From assembly GCA_023213315.1 (NCBI GenBank), contig JAKCPI010005410.1, forward strand, positions 18,380-82,379: DNA of 64,000 nt, in the 5' to 3' direction. The notes under the pieces were generated by a model, which made no database searches, was not told where the DNA came from, and was given only the letters and a program-made list of their open reading frames with translations. The position numbers were made by a program, and so were the translations under genes. The stretch is from Euborellia annulipes. Taxonomy: Eukaryota > Arthropoda > Insecta > Dermaptera > Anisolabididae. Numbering within the stretch: position 1 is the stretch's first letter; every line of letters starts with the position of its first letter. Shown in pieces: positions 45,550 to 56,437 of the stretch.

Positions 45550-45911
45550 AAAATCTGGTGTGACTTACCTTCGGTAATCGAAAGTTGTGTTCTGTGCTTG
45601 TCACACCAGATTTTTTGAGTGGACATATATTTAGTTTCCGACAATACGATACATTCGAGAGATGTAAAATTTATAAACATGGGAAAATATTTATATTATG
45701 TTACAATAGCAACCATTTCTCCTATCTTTCCTATGAAGTACAAGAATAAAGTAGTCATCAGAAGATTTCAATGGCAAAATGAGAATATACATTTTAAAGA
45801 GCATCTAAAAAATAAATGATTTTTGAATTTTAATCAAAATCTTTGGAGCGAATTTAGAAAAAATCCAAAAATCTGAAAAACTGAATAAGTAAAGCACTAG
45901 TACTCTTTGGC
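45550..45911 (-). mobile_element. Family H right half, copy A, cut by a hAT MITE
   Basis: Shortened hairpin (ATCTGGTGTGACTTACC ... GTCACACCAGAT) followed by the body up to AGTACTCTTTGGC, where the hAT MITE begins. Confidence 0.85.
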
Positions 45912-46256
45912 CAGTAGCGTAGCCAGGATTTCTGCTTGGGGGGGGGGGGGGCGAAAGTTTTTGAACTCCCCCCCCCCCCTCCCTTTTCTAAGAAACTTAA
46001 AGTGGAGAAATTTTTTTTTAGATAATATAATAATTATAAAAAAAAAACAAATAAAAAAGAACTTTTTTTTCTTGAAATAAAGAATAATTTTAATACAAAA
46101 TCGTAAATATTAGAGATTTTTTCAATTATTTATAAGTTTTTTGTTAGATTTTAGAATTTAGGAGAGTTAATAAAATAATTATTAAAAAAAAAAAATCATT
46201 AGTGAAAACAATAGGTATTTTTTGGTTTTGGAGAAGGCTTTGGGGGGGGGGGGCCC
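45912..46256. mobile_element. hAT-type MITE in copy A, right end lost at the duplication junction
   Basis: It starts CAGTAGCGTAGCCAGGATTT. The G-run, C-run and AT-rich interior match 48006-48376, but the last ~30 bp, including the right terminus, is missing. The junction therefore lies inside this element. Confidence 0.85.
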
Positions 46257-48345
46257 GGGGAATCCCCAAAAAAACTTATTTAACACATTAGAGAGAACTC
46301 ACAAATTAACTTGTGATATAATATTAATGATGACACGTAGAGATAATTAATCAGTGATATTTGAAAAGATGATCTTTAATTTCATCCACCTTAATTATTA
46401 ATTGCTTCAAATATTTAATTAATAAATTAAAATTTCGACAGAAACAGATTGGCTGATCATTTTTCTAAATATCACATTACGGATGGAATTAGTTTATTTA
46501 TTCATTCACAATTTATCGTTTCTGCGAGAGAGAGGAATGTTGCTTCAGTCAGCTTCTGAATATTTTTTTTTTTGTCGATTCAATAAACAACAGGCTTAAT
46601 AGTTGCTAAATAATAATTTTGCTAATGTATCATTGAAATTTTTTCTTCTTTTCCTCTTATAAAATAAAATCAACATTTTTTTTTTTTAGATAAGATAGGC
46701 TTCCATATTAAAATAAATTAGAATCTTTTATTGTCTATTTTAAATTTCTAATATGGCAAAATTCTACTCACAAGCCAAAGGCCCGAAGGGGCCATAAAAA
46801 TTTTTTCGTCTAAGAATTTTATCTTTTTTTTTAAGGGTGTTTGCTGACTCCTTTATATTTTAATAACCCGTTAAATTCTCGTCTCCTTTTATATTAATAA
46901 ATGATTTATCAAAAGAAAAAAAAAATTGATTAATGAAACCAAAAGCGTTTTCATTAAGGGCAAACGGAACGAACAAATAGAGGGGGAGGGGAGGTAAATA
47001 AAACTTCGGATAAAAAATATTTTACAAATCTAGTAATGTCAAATAGTACATTGAAAACTTTTTGTCTTAAATAATACTTTAAAAATTAAAAATTTTAGTT
47101 GTTTTTTTTTTATTGTTTAAAGAATTTGTCGGCATCTGAGGCCATTTTTTTTTTCAATTGATTGGTATCAAGTTCAATTGTAATAAATCTCTCGCCTTTG
47201 GACGGGATCCCTTGACCTTAGGCACCAGAAGCTAATGCTCTATTCATTACTTTAATAGTAAAAATAATTTATTTTTCAACATTTGGGGGCTATTAAAAGT
47301 CCTTATTTATTCAAATTAATTGGTTACCAAAGCTTTCTCTTGCTAAACACACCTTTGAGTCTTTAGAACAAGAAACGAGACACTTATCTCTGTGTTGGCA
47401 TGAATTACTTTTTTAATTTCCGAATTGTTCTTCCATATGTCATAATATATGTATCCCATAGCATTGGATACCAATCAATTGAAAAAAAAAAAATTACTTC
47501 CAAACTTGACCACTTGCGTTTCATAGTGCGGGGCCGACTTTTTTGGACTCTCGGGACCTCAAAACGTGTATTTTCACCAAAATATCGACTTAAATTTTTT
47601 TACATGATCACAATACTTTCTCACTATATATTACATTAAAGTAAAAATCTGGTGTGACTTACCTTCGGTAATCGAAAGTTGTGTTCTGTGCTTGTCACAC
47701 CAGATTTTTTGAGTGGACATATATTTAGTTTCCGACAATACGATACATTCGAGAGATGTAAAATTTATAAACATGGGAAAATATTTATATTATGTTACAA
47801 TAGCAACCATTTCTCCTATCTTTCCTATGAAGTACAAGAATAAAGTAGTCATCAGAAGATTTCAATGGCAAAATGAGAATATACATTTTAAAGAGCATCT
47901 AAAAAATAAATGATTTTTGAATTTTAATCAAAATCTTTGGAGCGAATTTAGAAAAAATCCAAAAATCTGAAAAACTGAATAAGTAAAGCACTAGTACTCT
48001 TTGGCCAGTAGCGTAGCCAGGATTTCTGCTTGGGGGGGGGGGGGGCGAAAGTTTTTGAACCCCCCCCCCCCTCCCTTTTCTAAGAAACTTAAAGTGGAGA
48101 AATTTTTTTTAGATAATATAATAATTATAAAAAAAAAACAAATAAAAAAGAACTTTTTTTTCTTGAAATAAAGAATAATTTTAATACAAAATCGTAAATA
48201 TTAGAGATTTTTTCAATTATTTATAAGTTTTTTGTTAGATTTTAGAATTTAGGAGAGTTAATAAAATAATTATTAAAAAAAAAAATCATTAGTGAAAACA
48301 ATAGGTATTTTTTGGTTTTGGAGAAGGCTTTGGGGGGGGGCCCGG
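46257..48345. repeat. Tandem duplication, copy B (empty site)
   Basis: Near-identical to copy A without the family H insertion. The 79- and 66-codon frames at 47400-47639 and 47713-47913 are exact repeats of those at 45306 and 45619 and lie in repeat sequence. Confidence 0.92.
47125..47244 (-). mobile_element. SINE family a fragment in copy B
   Basis: Same as 45031-45150. Confidence 0.65.
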
Positions 48346-48653
48346 CCCCCTGGGCCTCCCCCTGAATACGCCACTGTCTTTGGCTGATTTTGATTAAAAG
48401 CTTCGTGATATGTCTCAGGGATGTGCCTAACTTAAATATCAAATTTCAATCTCTTAGCTCTTTTCGTTCTTGAAATATTTTGTTCACAGATAGACACACT
48501 CACAGACAGACAGACCATGTCGCGAAAACCACTTTTTTGGACTCAGGGGACCTCAAAACGTGAAGATCCATCAAAATTTCGACATCGAATTTTTGACATG
48601 AATCCAATACTTTGTCTCTCTATATATTAACATATATAGAGGTAAGAGAAAGT
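47644..48653 (-). mobile_element. Family H hairpin-tailed repeat in copy B, interrupted by a hAT MITE
   Basis: The hairpin lies at about 47645-47705 and the body runs to 48005. It continues at 48385 (TGATTTTGATTAAAAGCTTC) to the left end GGTAAGAGAAAGT at 48641-48653. A short GACA microsatellite lies at about 48490-48516. The left half is outside the duplicated unit, so only copy B is complete. Confidence 0.88.
48006..48376. mobile_element. hAT-type MITE, 371 bp, intact ends
   Basis: The ends are CAGTAGCGTAGCC and ATACGCCACTG. The 8-bp TCTTTGGC flanks both sides (47998-48005 and 48377-48384). It is nested in family H. Confidence 0.9.
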
Positions 48654-49852
48654 AAAATCAGGTTAAGGATTGATTTTCTTTATATAGTATTTCCAATTTG
48701 TATAATTAAACTACTTTCTACATCTATATAGGTCTAATCTTTCTTGTTTAGATACAATTATTTTGTCGAAATGTTTTTTTTTTTTTTTTGCAATCGGATG
48801 AGTCCAAATTATTTTTAGACGAATAATACACTATTATTACAATCTTTCCGTGTTTCGACAAAATAGGAACACAATTATCTTTTTTTTTTTTTTTGCCTTC
48901 ACTAACACGTCACAAAATAGTGTTTAAAAGAGAGGGAGGAAGAGGGTTTAGAGCCCGTATGTTGTTGGCTGAGATCCCGCCCTGAGGGCCTCCCAAACGC
49001 CCCCAAATATGAGAGAGAGAGCGAACGGCATTCCATCAACCAAGCATCCTCCTCCTTCTCTTCTGTCAATTTTTTTCTTTTTTTGGACCCGCGGGGCGTC
49101 CCACCAACACACTCACTTTGTAGGGACATTTGTGTCGAGATAGATCACGCACGCTCGCACGCACGCACGCTCTGCCCATTAGGGAGAGAAGCTCTCAAAA
49201 GAGATCGATTATTTCGAATTGGATCCGGGACATTTTTAAGATACCTGATATTATGACACCCACAATTTACGAGTGATTGGACGATCCGGTGGGGTTCAGT
49301 CTCCTCCTTGAATTATTCATTAACATGTAAAAACCATGTATATATAAATAAATAAATAGATTCTGATTTAAAAGAAACACATGATATAGATACTATTAAA
49401 GAATGATATATTATTTCAAGGGAGAAAAATGTCTTAATATTAATCTACCTGATATTTTATTTTATTATTCCATTCTCCAGATTTGAATTTTAATTCCTTA
49501 CTATGATACTCTTATATTAATAAATAATAAAATAGAGATATTATAATTTTGTATACCCAAGGAAAGGACAAATGAATAAAAATAAAAAATAATTTTATAG
49601 TGGGAGTAGGAGGAAGAGCAGTGACAAAATTTTTTTTTGACATCTTTACCATAATACCATCAATTCCAATCTTCCTAAAATCGCCAAAATAATTTAAAAA
49701 AAATCTTGTCATATTTATTTACCTATTCCAATGATAACCACAATGCTAGTGATGCACTTCGTCAAAAGTATAATTTTCATCATAAAATATTACAAAATAT
49801 TTAATCTTTTTTGATTCTAAAAATGCCATTGCTCCTTGGAGAGGGTGAGCTA
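48654..49852. other. Unassigned stretch with a GC-rich patch
   Basis: 48900-49200 is GC-richer, with GA/CT-rich and GCAC-rich (about 49147-49172) segments. The minus frame 48902-49129 shows a K/E-rich run but no domain. The rest is AT-rich. Confidence 0.4.
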
Positions 49853-49860
49853 TACTCACT

Positions 49861-50668
49861 CAGGCTTGGTCGAGTCGATTACTATTTTAATCGAAAATCG
49901 ATTATTTCGAACATCGATTTTCGATTCAAACTCGAATCGAATCAGTGTTTTTTTTTAATATAAAATCGAAAAATTCGATTTTTGACGGTCGATTTTCGAT
50001 TTTGCTCAGTTACGGAACCGCATATCAGGTCCACATTTAGACAGGTTAGTCTTTTTAAGAAATTTGCTCAGGGGCCCACATCTTGTGGGTACGTGGATGG
50101 CGACCACGAGCTGCCCTAGCTGGGACTGGCAGTACTTCTGTTCTTTGCATGTCAGTCTCTTCCATTCTATATTTTCAACAGGTGTCAGACCGTGCGACGG
50201 GCCGACCTGTTCTATTCCTTCACGGTCGCAAAAACCCACATCCCCTCCGCCGACACCGCACAGCGGGATTAAGGCGAAGAAAGAAGTAGAAGAAGAAGTA
50301 TTTTTAAGAAATATAGAAACTGATGTTTGGTTCTCCTAGTTTCTTAAAACTTACTAGCTATAAAGACTAAATAAGTTATTTTGTAAATGTTATATTTGTC
50401 TAACATATACAAAGACTGTATATTTTAGTCTTTATACAAGATATAAAGACTCAATAAATTGATTTGGGCATCAGTAACGCCTCGTTTTTTTTCTTGTTTC
50501 ATAAACCGCTTAAAAATCGTAAGCAACCTTAAAATCAACTTATGGACAGATCTCAAAATTTTTTGTAAAAAAAAAATCGAAAATCAATTTTTTTTTAGAC
50601 AAAAATCCATTATTTGGTTTCGATTTTAAAATCGACGAATCGAAAATTGATTCAGCCTACTAAACCTA
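49861..50668. mobile_element. Old hAT-like element with repeated ATCGATTTTCGATT words
   Basis: The left end CAGGCTTGGTCGAGTCGATT resembles, on the reverse strand, the right end TAGGTTTAGTAGGCTGAATC. Subterminal sequence on both sides is built of TCGATT/AATCGA words. No target duplication is preserved. A family G retroposon is nested inside. Confidence 0.55.
50064..50300 (+). mobile_element. Family G GC-rich short retroposon with 12-bp target duplication
   Basis: TTGCTCAGGGGCCCACATC starts the element, the body matches the other three copies and it ends in an AGA/AGG-rich tail. TTTTTAAGAAAT flanks both sides (50052-50063 and 50301-50312). A long duplication with a purine-rich 3' tail and no inverted ends indicates retroposition. 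A definite pol III box was not identified. The open frames across it are shadows. Confidence 0.85.
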
Positions 50669-51529
50669 GGAGAGTAGTTTATTTTAGAAATAATAATGAT
50701 TGATGATAAGATGAACAAACGATAATTATAAGATTTAATAATAATAATAATGAAGAAGGCATAATAAATAATAAATAAATATTGACTCTGATTGGAATGC
50801 GTTGCTCTGTCGGCCAATTCCAATTCCCGATAATGAGTTTCATTTATTATTATTATGTAGATAGAGAGTTGGAGATGAATATAATAATAATTACGTATCG
50901 GTCCTTTTCTGGCTTTGTGGTCGCCGCGTTTTGATGGGCCATTTCGCCATTAATGATGGATGCTGGACGAAAGAACTCCCCCCCCCTCCACTCCTCTCTC
51001 TCTTTAATGACATGCCGAAACAAAAAAACAATCATCACTTTCGAGAAATTTCTTCATAAAGATAATTTAAAAAATTCATTCAATATCGATTTTGAAATAA
51101 TTATATTGGATTTTTGTTTTTTATTCTTTGAAAGAATAAAAAATTTCGTTTAGTTAATCAAATGTTAGTTTTAAAAAAGATTATTCGATAAAGATTGTGA
51201 TTATTTTGAGATCATCTTCCAAATTTGGATCGCTCTATATACGTAAAAGAATTCCAATTCCAGTCATTATTTATTTTGACTTTGTCTGTTCATTCGTCTT
51301 ATAATTGGACCTAATCATTAGTTGCGTTAATTTTCACATCATTAGTTTAAATTTGCTTTTAAATAAATAATATTAATAATGACAGTTTTATTTAGAATAA
51401 TTGAAAATTGGACAGTAACGTAAGTGACTATTTGGAAATTTTGTTTTTCTTTCGAGTTTCTAATAGAAATTCAATTTATTAACATTAATTTTTTTTTAGC
51501 AGGATTAATATTGCAATAAAAGGAGTAGG
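50669..51529. other. AT-rich stretch with (AAT)n arrays
   Basis: TAA/ATT-type arrays lie near 50738-50760 and 50840-50856. No gene was recognised. Confidence 0.45.
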
Positions 51530-51690
51530 TCTACCAGTTGTTTTTTTCTTTATTATATTTGAACCCTTAGCGACGTTTCGGTTCTGCTACCGAAACGTCA
51601 CATAGTCGACAGAAAAATAAATAAACGAAATAAACGAAACGTCGATGTGTGTTCTAATATAATAAAGGAAAAAAACATTGATCGCTGTAG
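51530..51690. mobile_element. CCGAAACGT-core foldback
   Basis: The arms pair TTTTTCTTTATTATATTTGA with TCTAATATAATAAAGGAAAA. In the middle are GACGTTTCGGTTCTGCTACCG (in part) and CGAAACGTC repeats, so the core occurs three times (about 51572, 51591 and 51637). Confidence 0.75.
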
Positions 51691-51848
51691 CGCCTTTTAT
51701 TTGACCTGCTACTTTAATTTGTTTTTTTGTTTTTTTTTTATTAAAATTGTGAATCCTCTTCCAATATGCTCTTAATGTGTTTTCAATTCATTTTCAAAAC
51801 TTGTAATAAGATGAAATGAAAAACAAGCTGTTTCTTCCTCAGTTCAAC

Positions 51849-51953
51849 AATACATCATTTATATTTAGCAAATATTTCGGCCGATATGACCTGGCTAGCT
51901 GACTATTTTCCTTTTCACGTTGGCCGAAATATTTGCTAAATAAAAGTGATGTA
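51849..51953. mobile_element. CCGAAATATT-core foldback
   Basis: ATTTAGCAAATATTTCGGCC and GGCCGAAATATTTGCTAAAT form the arms, and the flanking ACATCA/TGATGT also pairs. The core is the variant GGCCGAAATATT. Confidence 0.75.
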
Positions 51954-52424
51954 ATGTGGAAATAAGTAACAGCGGGTTTACATGTCTCCGAACTTTATAC
52001 ATACGCCATTTTAATTATAAATTATATTAAAATTTAAGACTATATATGCACTAAGAATGTCGAGATTTTAATAGAGGATGAATTGCACTTGCTCTAGAGT
52101 GAGAATATTAACAAAAGACGTGGATGTTGTGTAATGGATAATTTATAATCTTTATTTTAATTACATCTCAATAGAAACACAGACATCAATAAAAAAGATG
52201 CATATAGGCTACTATATATAAACACTTTCTAGCACGCGTTTACTACTGGCGCCAATGTATTAACATCCAAACAATGCTTTATAGATTACTCGCCGAAATT
52301 AACTATTAAAACATATGCTATAATCCCGCCTAGAACTACTACCGCACTATCAATAGAGTTGGCGTATGCTATGGACTCTATTTCTTAAAGCCAAGCTTTC
52401 TTGCAGGAATAAAAACTATATTTT
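51954..52424. other. Unassigned sequence
   Basis: Balanced-to-AT-rich sequence not seen elsewhere in the window. No open frame of note. Confidence 0.4.
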
Positions 52425-52648
52425 TTTCTCCTAACTTTACTATTAAGTAAACTGTGCTTCAAACAGTTTTGAGGGTAATATGAAATGAATTGATTCATGA
52501 ATTTTAATTAAAGTTAGAGCAAAAAAAACTGAAAAAATTCTAGTACTCTTTGGCCGATTTTATTTAAAAGCTTATTTTCGCGCCTCAGTGGGGTGCAGTA
52601 CTTTCTATTTCTACTTATTAATATATCTAGGAAAGAGAAAGTAAAAAA
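52425..52648 (-). mobile_element. Family H, deleted copy
   Basis: TTTATTTAAAAGCTTATTTTC and GCGCCTCAGTGGGGTGCAG match the body, ending near the left end (GGAAAGAGAAAGT). The hairpin and left-arm sequence are lost. Confidence 0.7.
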
Positions 52649-53043
52649 AAAAATTCACTAGGTACCTACTTATTGCAAAAATACTGAATGCAACTGAGGC
52701 CATTAATACTAATTTGAATATTGAACTAAATCATTATTATCTCCTCTTCTTGAATGAATCACTGCTTCTCCAATTCCTCTTAACCATGAATTTTCCTCCC
52801 CCCCCCCTCCAGAACTAACAAATTTCTAGGTCTGCTAGTGCTTTCAATCTCACTACAATGTCATTTAAAAAAAACAATAATTGTTAATTATCGACTTCAA
52901 ATTACAAAGAAACATTATAAATAAAGCCCGGATTCCTATGTAATTGCATATTCTATTTGCTAACATGTAAGTCCCGGAAAACCAATTTTCCATCCAAATC
53001 ATGCCCCCTTGGCACTATGGCTCCAATTTTATATTGCATATTT

Positions 53044-53137
53044 TTGCATATTTTGTGAATATTGTATAAAGTTGCATATTTTGTGAATATTGTATAAAGT
53101 TGCATATTTTGTGAATATTGCATAAAGTTGCATATTC
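53044..53137. repeat. 28-bp minisatellite, 3.3 units
   Basis: Units TTGCATATTTTGTGAATATT + GTATAAAG start at 53044, 53072 and 53100, with a partial unit at 53128. Confidence 0.85.
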
Positions 53138-53251
53138 AAAACTTTTTGCACTTTTTTAACATATTTCGGCAAAAGTTTTATTTATTTGTTTTTACATTAA
53201 ATTTAGTTTTTATTGCGAGACCAATTTTTGTTTTTACACTATTTCCTTCCA

Positions 53252-53466
53252 TTGCTCAGGGGCCCACATCTTGTGGGTACGTGGATGGCGACCACGAGCT
53301 ACCCGAGCTGGGGCTGGCAGTCCTTCTATTCTTTACATGTCTGTCCCTTCCTTCTATTTTTCAACAGGCCGTGCGACGGGCCGGCCTGTTCTATTACTTC
53401 GGGCCGTAAAAAACCCATTTCGCCTACCCCGCACCGCAGGAATAATAAAGGCAAAGAAAGAAGACC
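53252..53466 (+). mobile_element. Family G GC-rich short retroposon with 9-bp target duplication
   Basis: TTGCTCAGGGGCCCACATC starts the element and a GAAAGAAGA-type tail ends it. TTCCTTCCA flanks both sides (53243-53251 and 53467-53475). A short deletion (CAACAGGCCGTGCG) distinguishes it from the other copies. Confidence 0.8.
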
Positions 53467-53655
53467 TTCCTTCCAAATAACACGATTAATTTTACATCAG
53501 TAGAAATCATGATTTACCTTTAATTGGAAGTCATTTACTTGATATTTTTGTCAGATATGATAGACTATATATTGCATATTTTAATACTTTTACTGCATAT
53601 TATATGGCATATTTAGGGGTTTTTACTGCATAAAAATCCGAGCTTTAGTTATAAA

Positions 53656-54264
53656 CAAACAAAAAAAAATCTCGATCTTGTTCTTTGTTTATTCACAGTG
53701 TGATGAAATGTAATTTTTGCATGATTACTATAACTTTTTTTTATGATTGACTCTATCTGTATAATCTAAGCAAGTAGGGAGTGAGGATGAATCACCTCGG
53801 AACGAAAAGAGAAGGACATCTCTGGTTCACTGTCTCAATGTCTCAACATCTTCTCAACACATCTGAACAAACGTCTCTTTGCCCCACGCCAAGTCAACTC
53901 TAATTGCGTAATAAGTCCAAGCGACTAACCAACATCGGACACAAAAACATTCTCTTTTCTCTTACACACACTCACATATATATTACAATATAAAAAACAA
54001 ATCACTACTTCCACATTCCTTTCAGGGCCGGTTAAAATGAGAAGGGAAGGTGTTACACACCGGGGCTAATGGATCTCCAAAACGAAAGTAAATTGACAGG
54101 CATTATATATACAAATTCTTTAATTTATTTATGTTTATTTTAAGATAACCACTCTATGCACTCGTACTCCGATATATAGGACTTTATTATCTTTCATTAT
54201 CAGAGGTCTATAAGGACTAGAGTAAATAAATTTTAGTCATTTGCTGCCTGGATGCAGTTTCGGC
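53656..54264. other. AT-rich stretch with a partial foldback
   Basis: GATGCAGTTTCGGCC at about 54251-54265 looks like one arm end of a core-type foldback, cut by the hAT MITE that follows. Confidence 0.4.
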
Positions 54265-54650
54265 CAGTGGCGTCATTTCAACTTTTTTTTTTGGGGGGGG
54301 AGGCAATTTTTTTTTTATTAAAATTTACTTACAAATAGGTACTCAAATTTGGTAAAAAAATATTTATTTCGCTCAGGGCCCACATCTTACGTGGATGGCG
54401 ACCACGATCTGTCCGAGCTGGCACAGACAGTCCTGTTCTTTGTATGTCTGTCTCTTCCTTCCTCTTTTAAAAAGGCGTCAGACCGTGCGACGGGCCGGCC
54501 CTGTTATATCCTTCTCGGTCGCAAAAACGAATGAAAGGGTTGTAGGGAAAAAATGAGGTTAGCCGATCCTGCATCGCGAGAATAAGACGAGGACAGAAGA
54601 TATTTAATTAAATTAATTGTTTAATTTTGTACAGTTTATATACTCGTAGA
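54265..54650. mobile_element. hAT-type MITE (family of 4813), truncated and split by a family G retroposon
   Basis: It starts CAGTGGCGTCATTTCAAC and matches the reverse strand of 4813-5055 up to TACTCAAATTTGG. After the nested retroposon it continues with AATTGTTTAATTTTGTACAG and ends near ACTCGTAGAT. The far end is missing. Confidence 0.8.
54367..54599 (+). mobile_element. Family G GC-rich short retroposon inside a hAT MITE
   Basis: TTTCGCTCAGGGCCCACATC starts the element; the body and end (GCATCGCGAGAATAAGACGA) match the other copies. ATATTTA lies on both sides (54360-54366 and 54600-54606) and joins the two parts of the host MITE. Confidence 0.8.
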
Positions 54651-54888
54651 TATAGGGCCCTGCCCCCTCCCCCCACCTCCGAAATGTTCAAAATGTCCCC
54701 ACGGGGCTCGTAGAAAAATCGAAATTTATATATATTTTAAAAATTTTCATAAAGCTTTTTCCATTGAATAAAACATATAATTTTAAAATATATTTATAAA
54801 AGGGGAGGGGGGAATAAATATTCAAAAATGAGTTCGCCAGCCCCACCCCAAAAAATAATTATAGGCTATATACTCCTTTACGATGCTT
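54651..54888. other. C/G-run-rich sequence, unassigned
   Basis: GGGCCCTGCCCCCTCC and GGGGAGGGGG-type tracts suggest part of another hAT-like MITE, but no ends were found. Confidence 0.3.
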
Positions 54889-55013
54889 ACCACTTTTACC
54901 AGAAGTCGCGGGTTCGCATCCCCGACAAAAAATTAATTTCAATTTAATTGGCTACCAAGTAATTTAAATAAATAGGGACGGGGTGTAAATGGCCTCAGCT
55001 GCCGAAAGAGTTT
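54889..55013 (+). mobile_element. SINE family a, 5' truncated
   Basis: The B-box-like GCGGGTTCGCATCCCCG lies at about 54907-54923. The family a body (AATAAATAGGGACGGGGTGT) and tail AAATGGCCTCAGCTGCCG follow. Confidence 0.8.
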
Positions 55014-55517
55014 AAAAAAACTAAAAAGCGTGGGGCCCTTAGGCGATCGCCTACTCCATCTAATGGATAATCCGGCACTGCATCAGACCACGAGCCATTT
55101 TTTCCACCGATATTGGCCGAATGGAAAAACAAAAAACTGAGGGAATATTGATCTGAAATTTTTTTTTCTATTCAATAATTGCATATTCAAAAAAAAAAAG
55201 ACAAAAGTCTACTAAAATGAATAAAAAAAAAAGATTCATGAGATTTGGTGTTTGTACTAAGATTGCTCCATTGTCTCTAACATTCAGAGATGCAAATCTC
55301 GAGAATTTATCTTCGCCTCCATTAAAGAACAAAATGCTTCATATTCATATTTCACTCTCTCTTTCTCTTTTCCTCTACAAAAGTGTCAAAAAAATAACAA
55401 ATAAATCAGAGAAGAATCATAAAAAAATATACTGTTTTATGCTATATTTTAAATTTATTTAATAAATTGATCTTAATAATCAAAATGTCAATTAGTATTG
55501 TTGTGGCTGTTGAGTTG
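55014..55517. other. AT-rich stretch without recognised gene
   Basis: No repeat or gene was recognised. The plus frame at 55217-55462 has no domain. Confidence 0.4.
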
Positions 55518-55658
55518 CATCAAGGAAGGGTTGCTAAACAGAGTCTGGCAGCCAAATTTTTTCTTTAAATATTTTATTGTGCTGACGTTTCGGTCTCGAT
55601 AAAATATTTAAAGAAAAATATTTGGCTGCCAGTCTTTGCTGCTGCCCTTCCTTGATTA
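55518..55658. mobile_element. Foldback family F2
   Basis: The arms pair TCAAGGAAGGGTTGC...GACTGGCAGCCAAA-type blocks (55519-55577) with their inverse (55600-55656). The core GACGTTTCGGTC is at about 55584. Same family and same flank word (GTGGCTGTTGAGTTG) as 35109. Confidence 0.85.
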
Positions 55659-55682
55659 AATGTCAATTATTTAATTCAATTT

Positions 55683-55928
55683 GGCTTAGTGTAGTGGCTA
55701 GCGTGATGGCATTCTTTACTAAGGATCGCGAGTTCGGTTCACAGGCAGTCCGATGATTTTATTTAAGCCATTTGGATACCAAATGGCATAAATAAGAATG
55801 CCTGGACCCATAAATATATTATTAAATAACGGTTATCGTAAAAAAGTCGTATATGGCCTAAGTTGCCTCAAAGACTGCGTATGTGTGTGTGAGTGTGAAT
55901 GGGAAAAAAGTGTGAGTGTTAAAAAAAA
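55683..55928 (+). mobile_element. tRNA-derived SINE, family b, full length with 10-bp target duplication
   Basis: The tRNA-like head GGCTTAGTGTAGTGGCTAGC carries the A box, and GCGAGTTCGGTTC the B box (about 55728-55740). The body has AAGCCATTTGGATACCAAAT and AAGAATGCCTGGACCC, then ATATGGCCTAAGTTGCC. A GTGTGAGTGTGAATG-type tail and poly-A follow. AATTCAATTT flanks both sides (55673-55682 and 55929-55938). Confidence 0.9.
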
Positions 55929-55938
55929 AATTCAATTT

Positions 55939-56437
55939 CAATAAATAGGTCAACTCTATAGGTGACTGAGGAAATAAAAAAAAATTTATTTACTTGAAAT
56001 ATATAGTAATTTTAATAAAAATTTTATTAAATTATACTGTATATTTATTTTTAATTCCATTTCTATATTTATGATTTTAATTGAAACTTGCTTTTGAACC
56101 ACGTAGTCACCTGGTCCAAGCTCAACGCCTGGAGGCTTTGTCTCCCCAGTGAGCCTTGAGATGGCCCCTTTCTTGTTCACTTTGTGTCTGCGTTGATTTT
56201 CTTTACGAACTCCCGCCTAAATCTTACTACTATTGTAAGTTTACTTTAATTTTTATATTTATTTATAATCATAAAAATATCTATAAAATCAATTTTATAA
56301 ATAATATATTTAGAGAAGAAAAGATATGTACTCTGTCAAACTTTTGAACATATATAGGAAATTTAAATTAAACACTAGGTTTGGTGATTCAAATTATTTT
56401 ATTAATGCTAGGTGTCGAAATATAAATTTAATAAAAC
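55939..56437. other. AT-rich stretch with a half arm of the 14509 foldback
   Basis: AAATTAAACACTAGG and GCTAGGTGTCGAAATA at 56365-56420 resemble, diverged, the left arm of the element at 14509. A normal-GC patch at 56100-56215 has no recognised gene. Confidence 0.4.

Larger units (their letters stand above)
43481..46256. repeat. Tandem duplication, copy A (with family H insertion)
   Basis: It begins GGGGAATCCCCAAAAAAAC and runs to a G-run and CCCGG. It matches copy B (46257-48345) almost base for base, apart from homopolymer lengths, a few substitutions and a ~680-bp family H insertion at 43908. The junction at 46256 falls in GGGCCCGGGG. It includes a SINE a fragment (45031-45150) and part of a family H copy with a truncated hAT MITE. 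Confidence 0.92.
52918..53655. mobile_element. MITE with TAAAGCYCGGATT ends, split by a family G retroposon
   Basis: The left end ATAAAGCCCGGATTCCTATG pairs with the right end TTTTTATGCAGTAAAAACCCC read inversely (CATAAAAATCCGAGCTTTA). TTATA lies on both sides. The interior is rich in GCATATT words and includes a 28-bp minisatellite and the nested retroposon at 53252-53466. Confidence 0.6.

Noticed and set aside
45306..45819. Two frames (79 and 66 codons) repeated exactly at 47400-47913
   Set aside because: The repetition reflects the tandem DNA duplication, and the frames lie in family H and SINE sequence, not in a gene.
50064..50339. Overlapping 91- and 68-codon frames containing GPHLVGTWMATTS
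   Set aside because: The same translation appears in the other family G retroposon copies, with frameshifts between them; it is repeat DNA.
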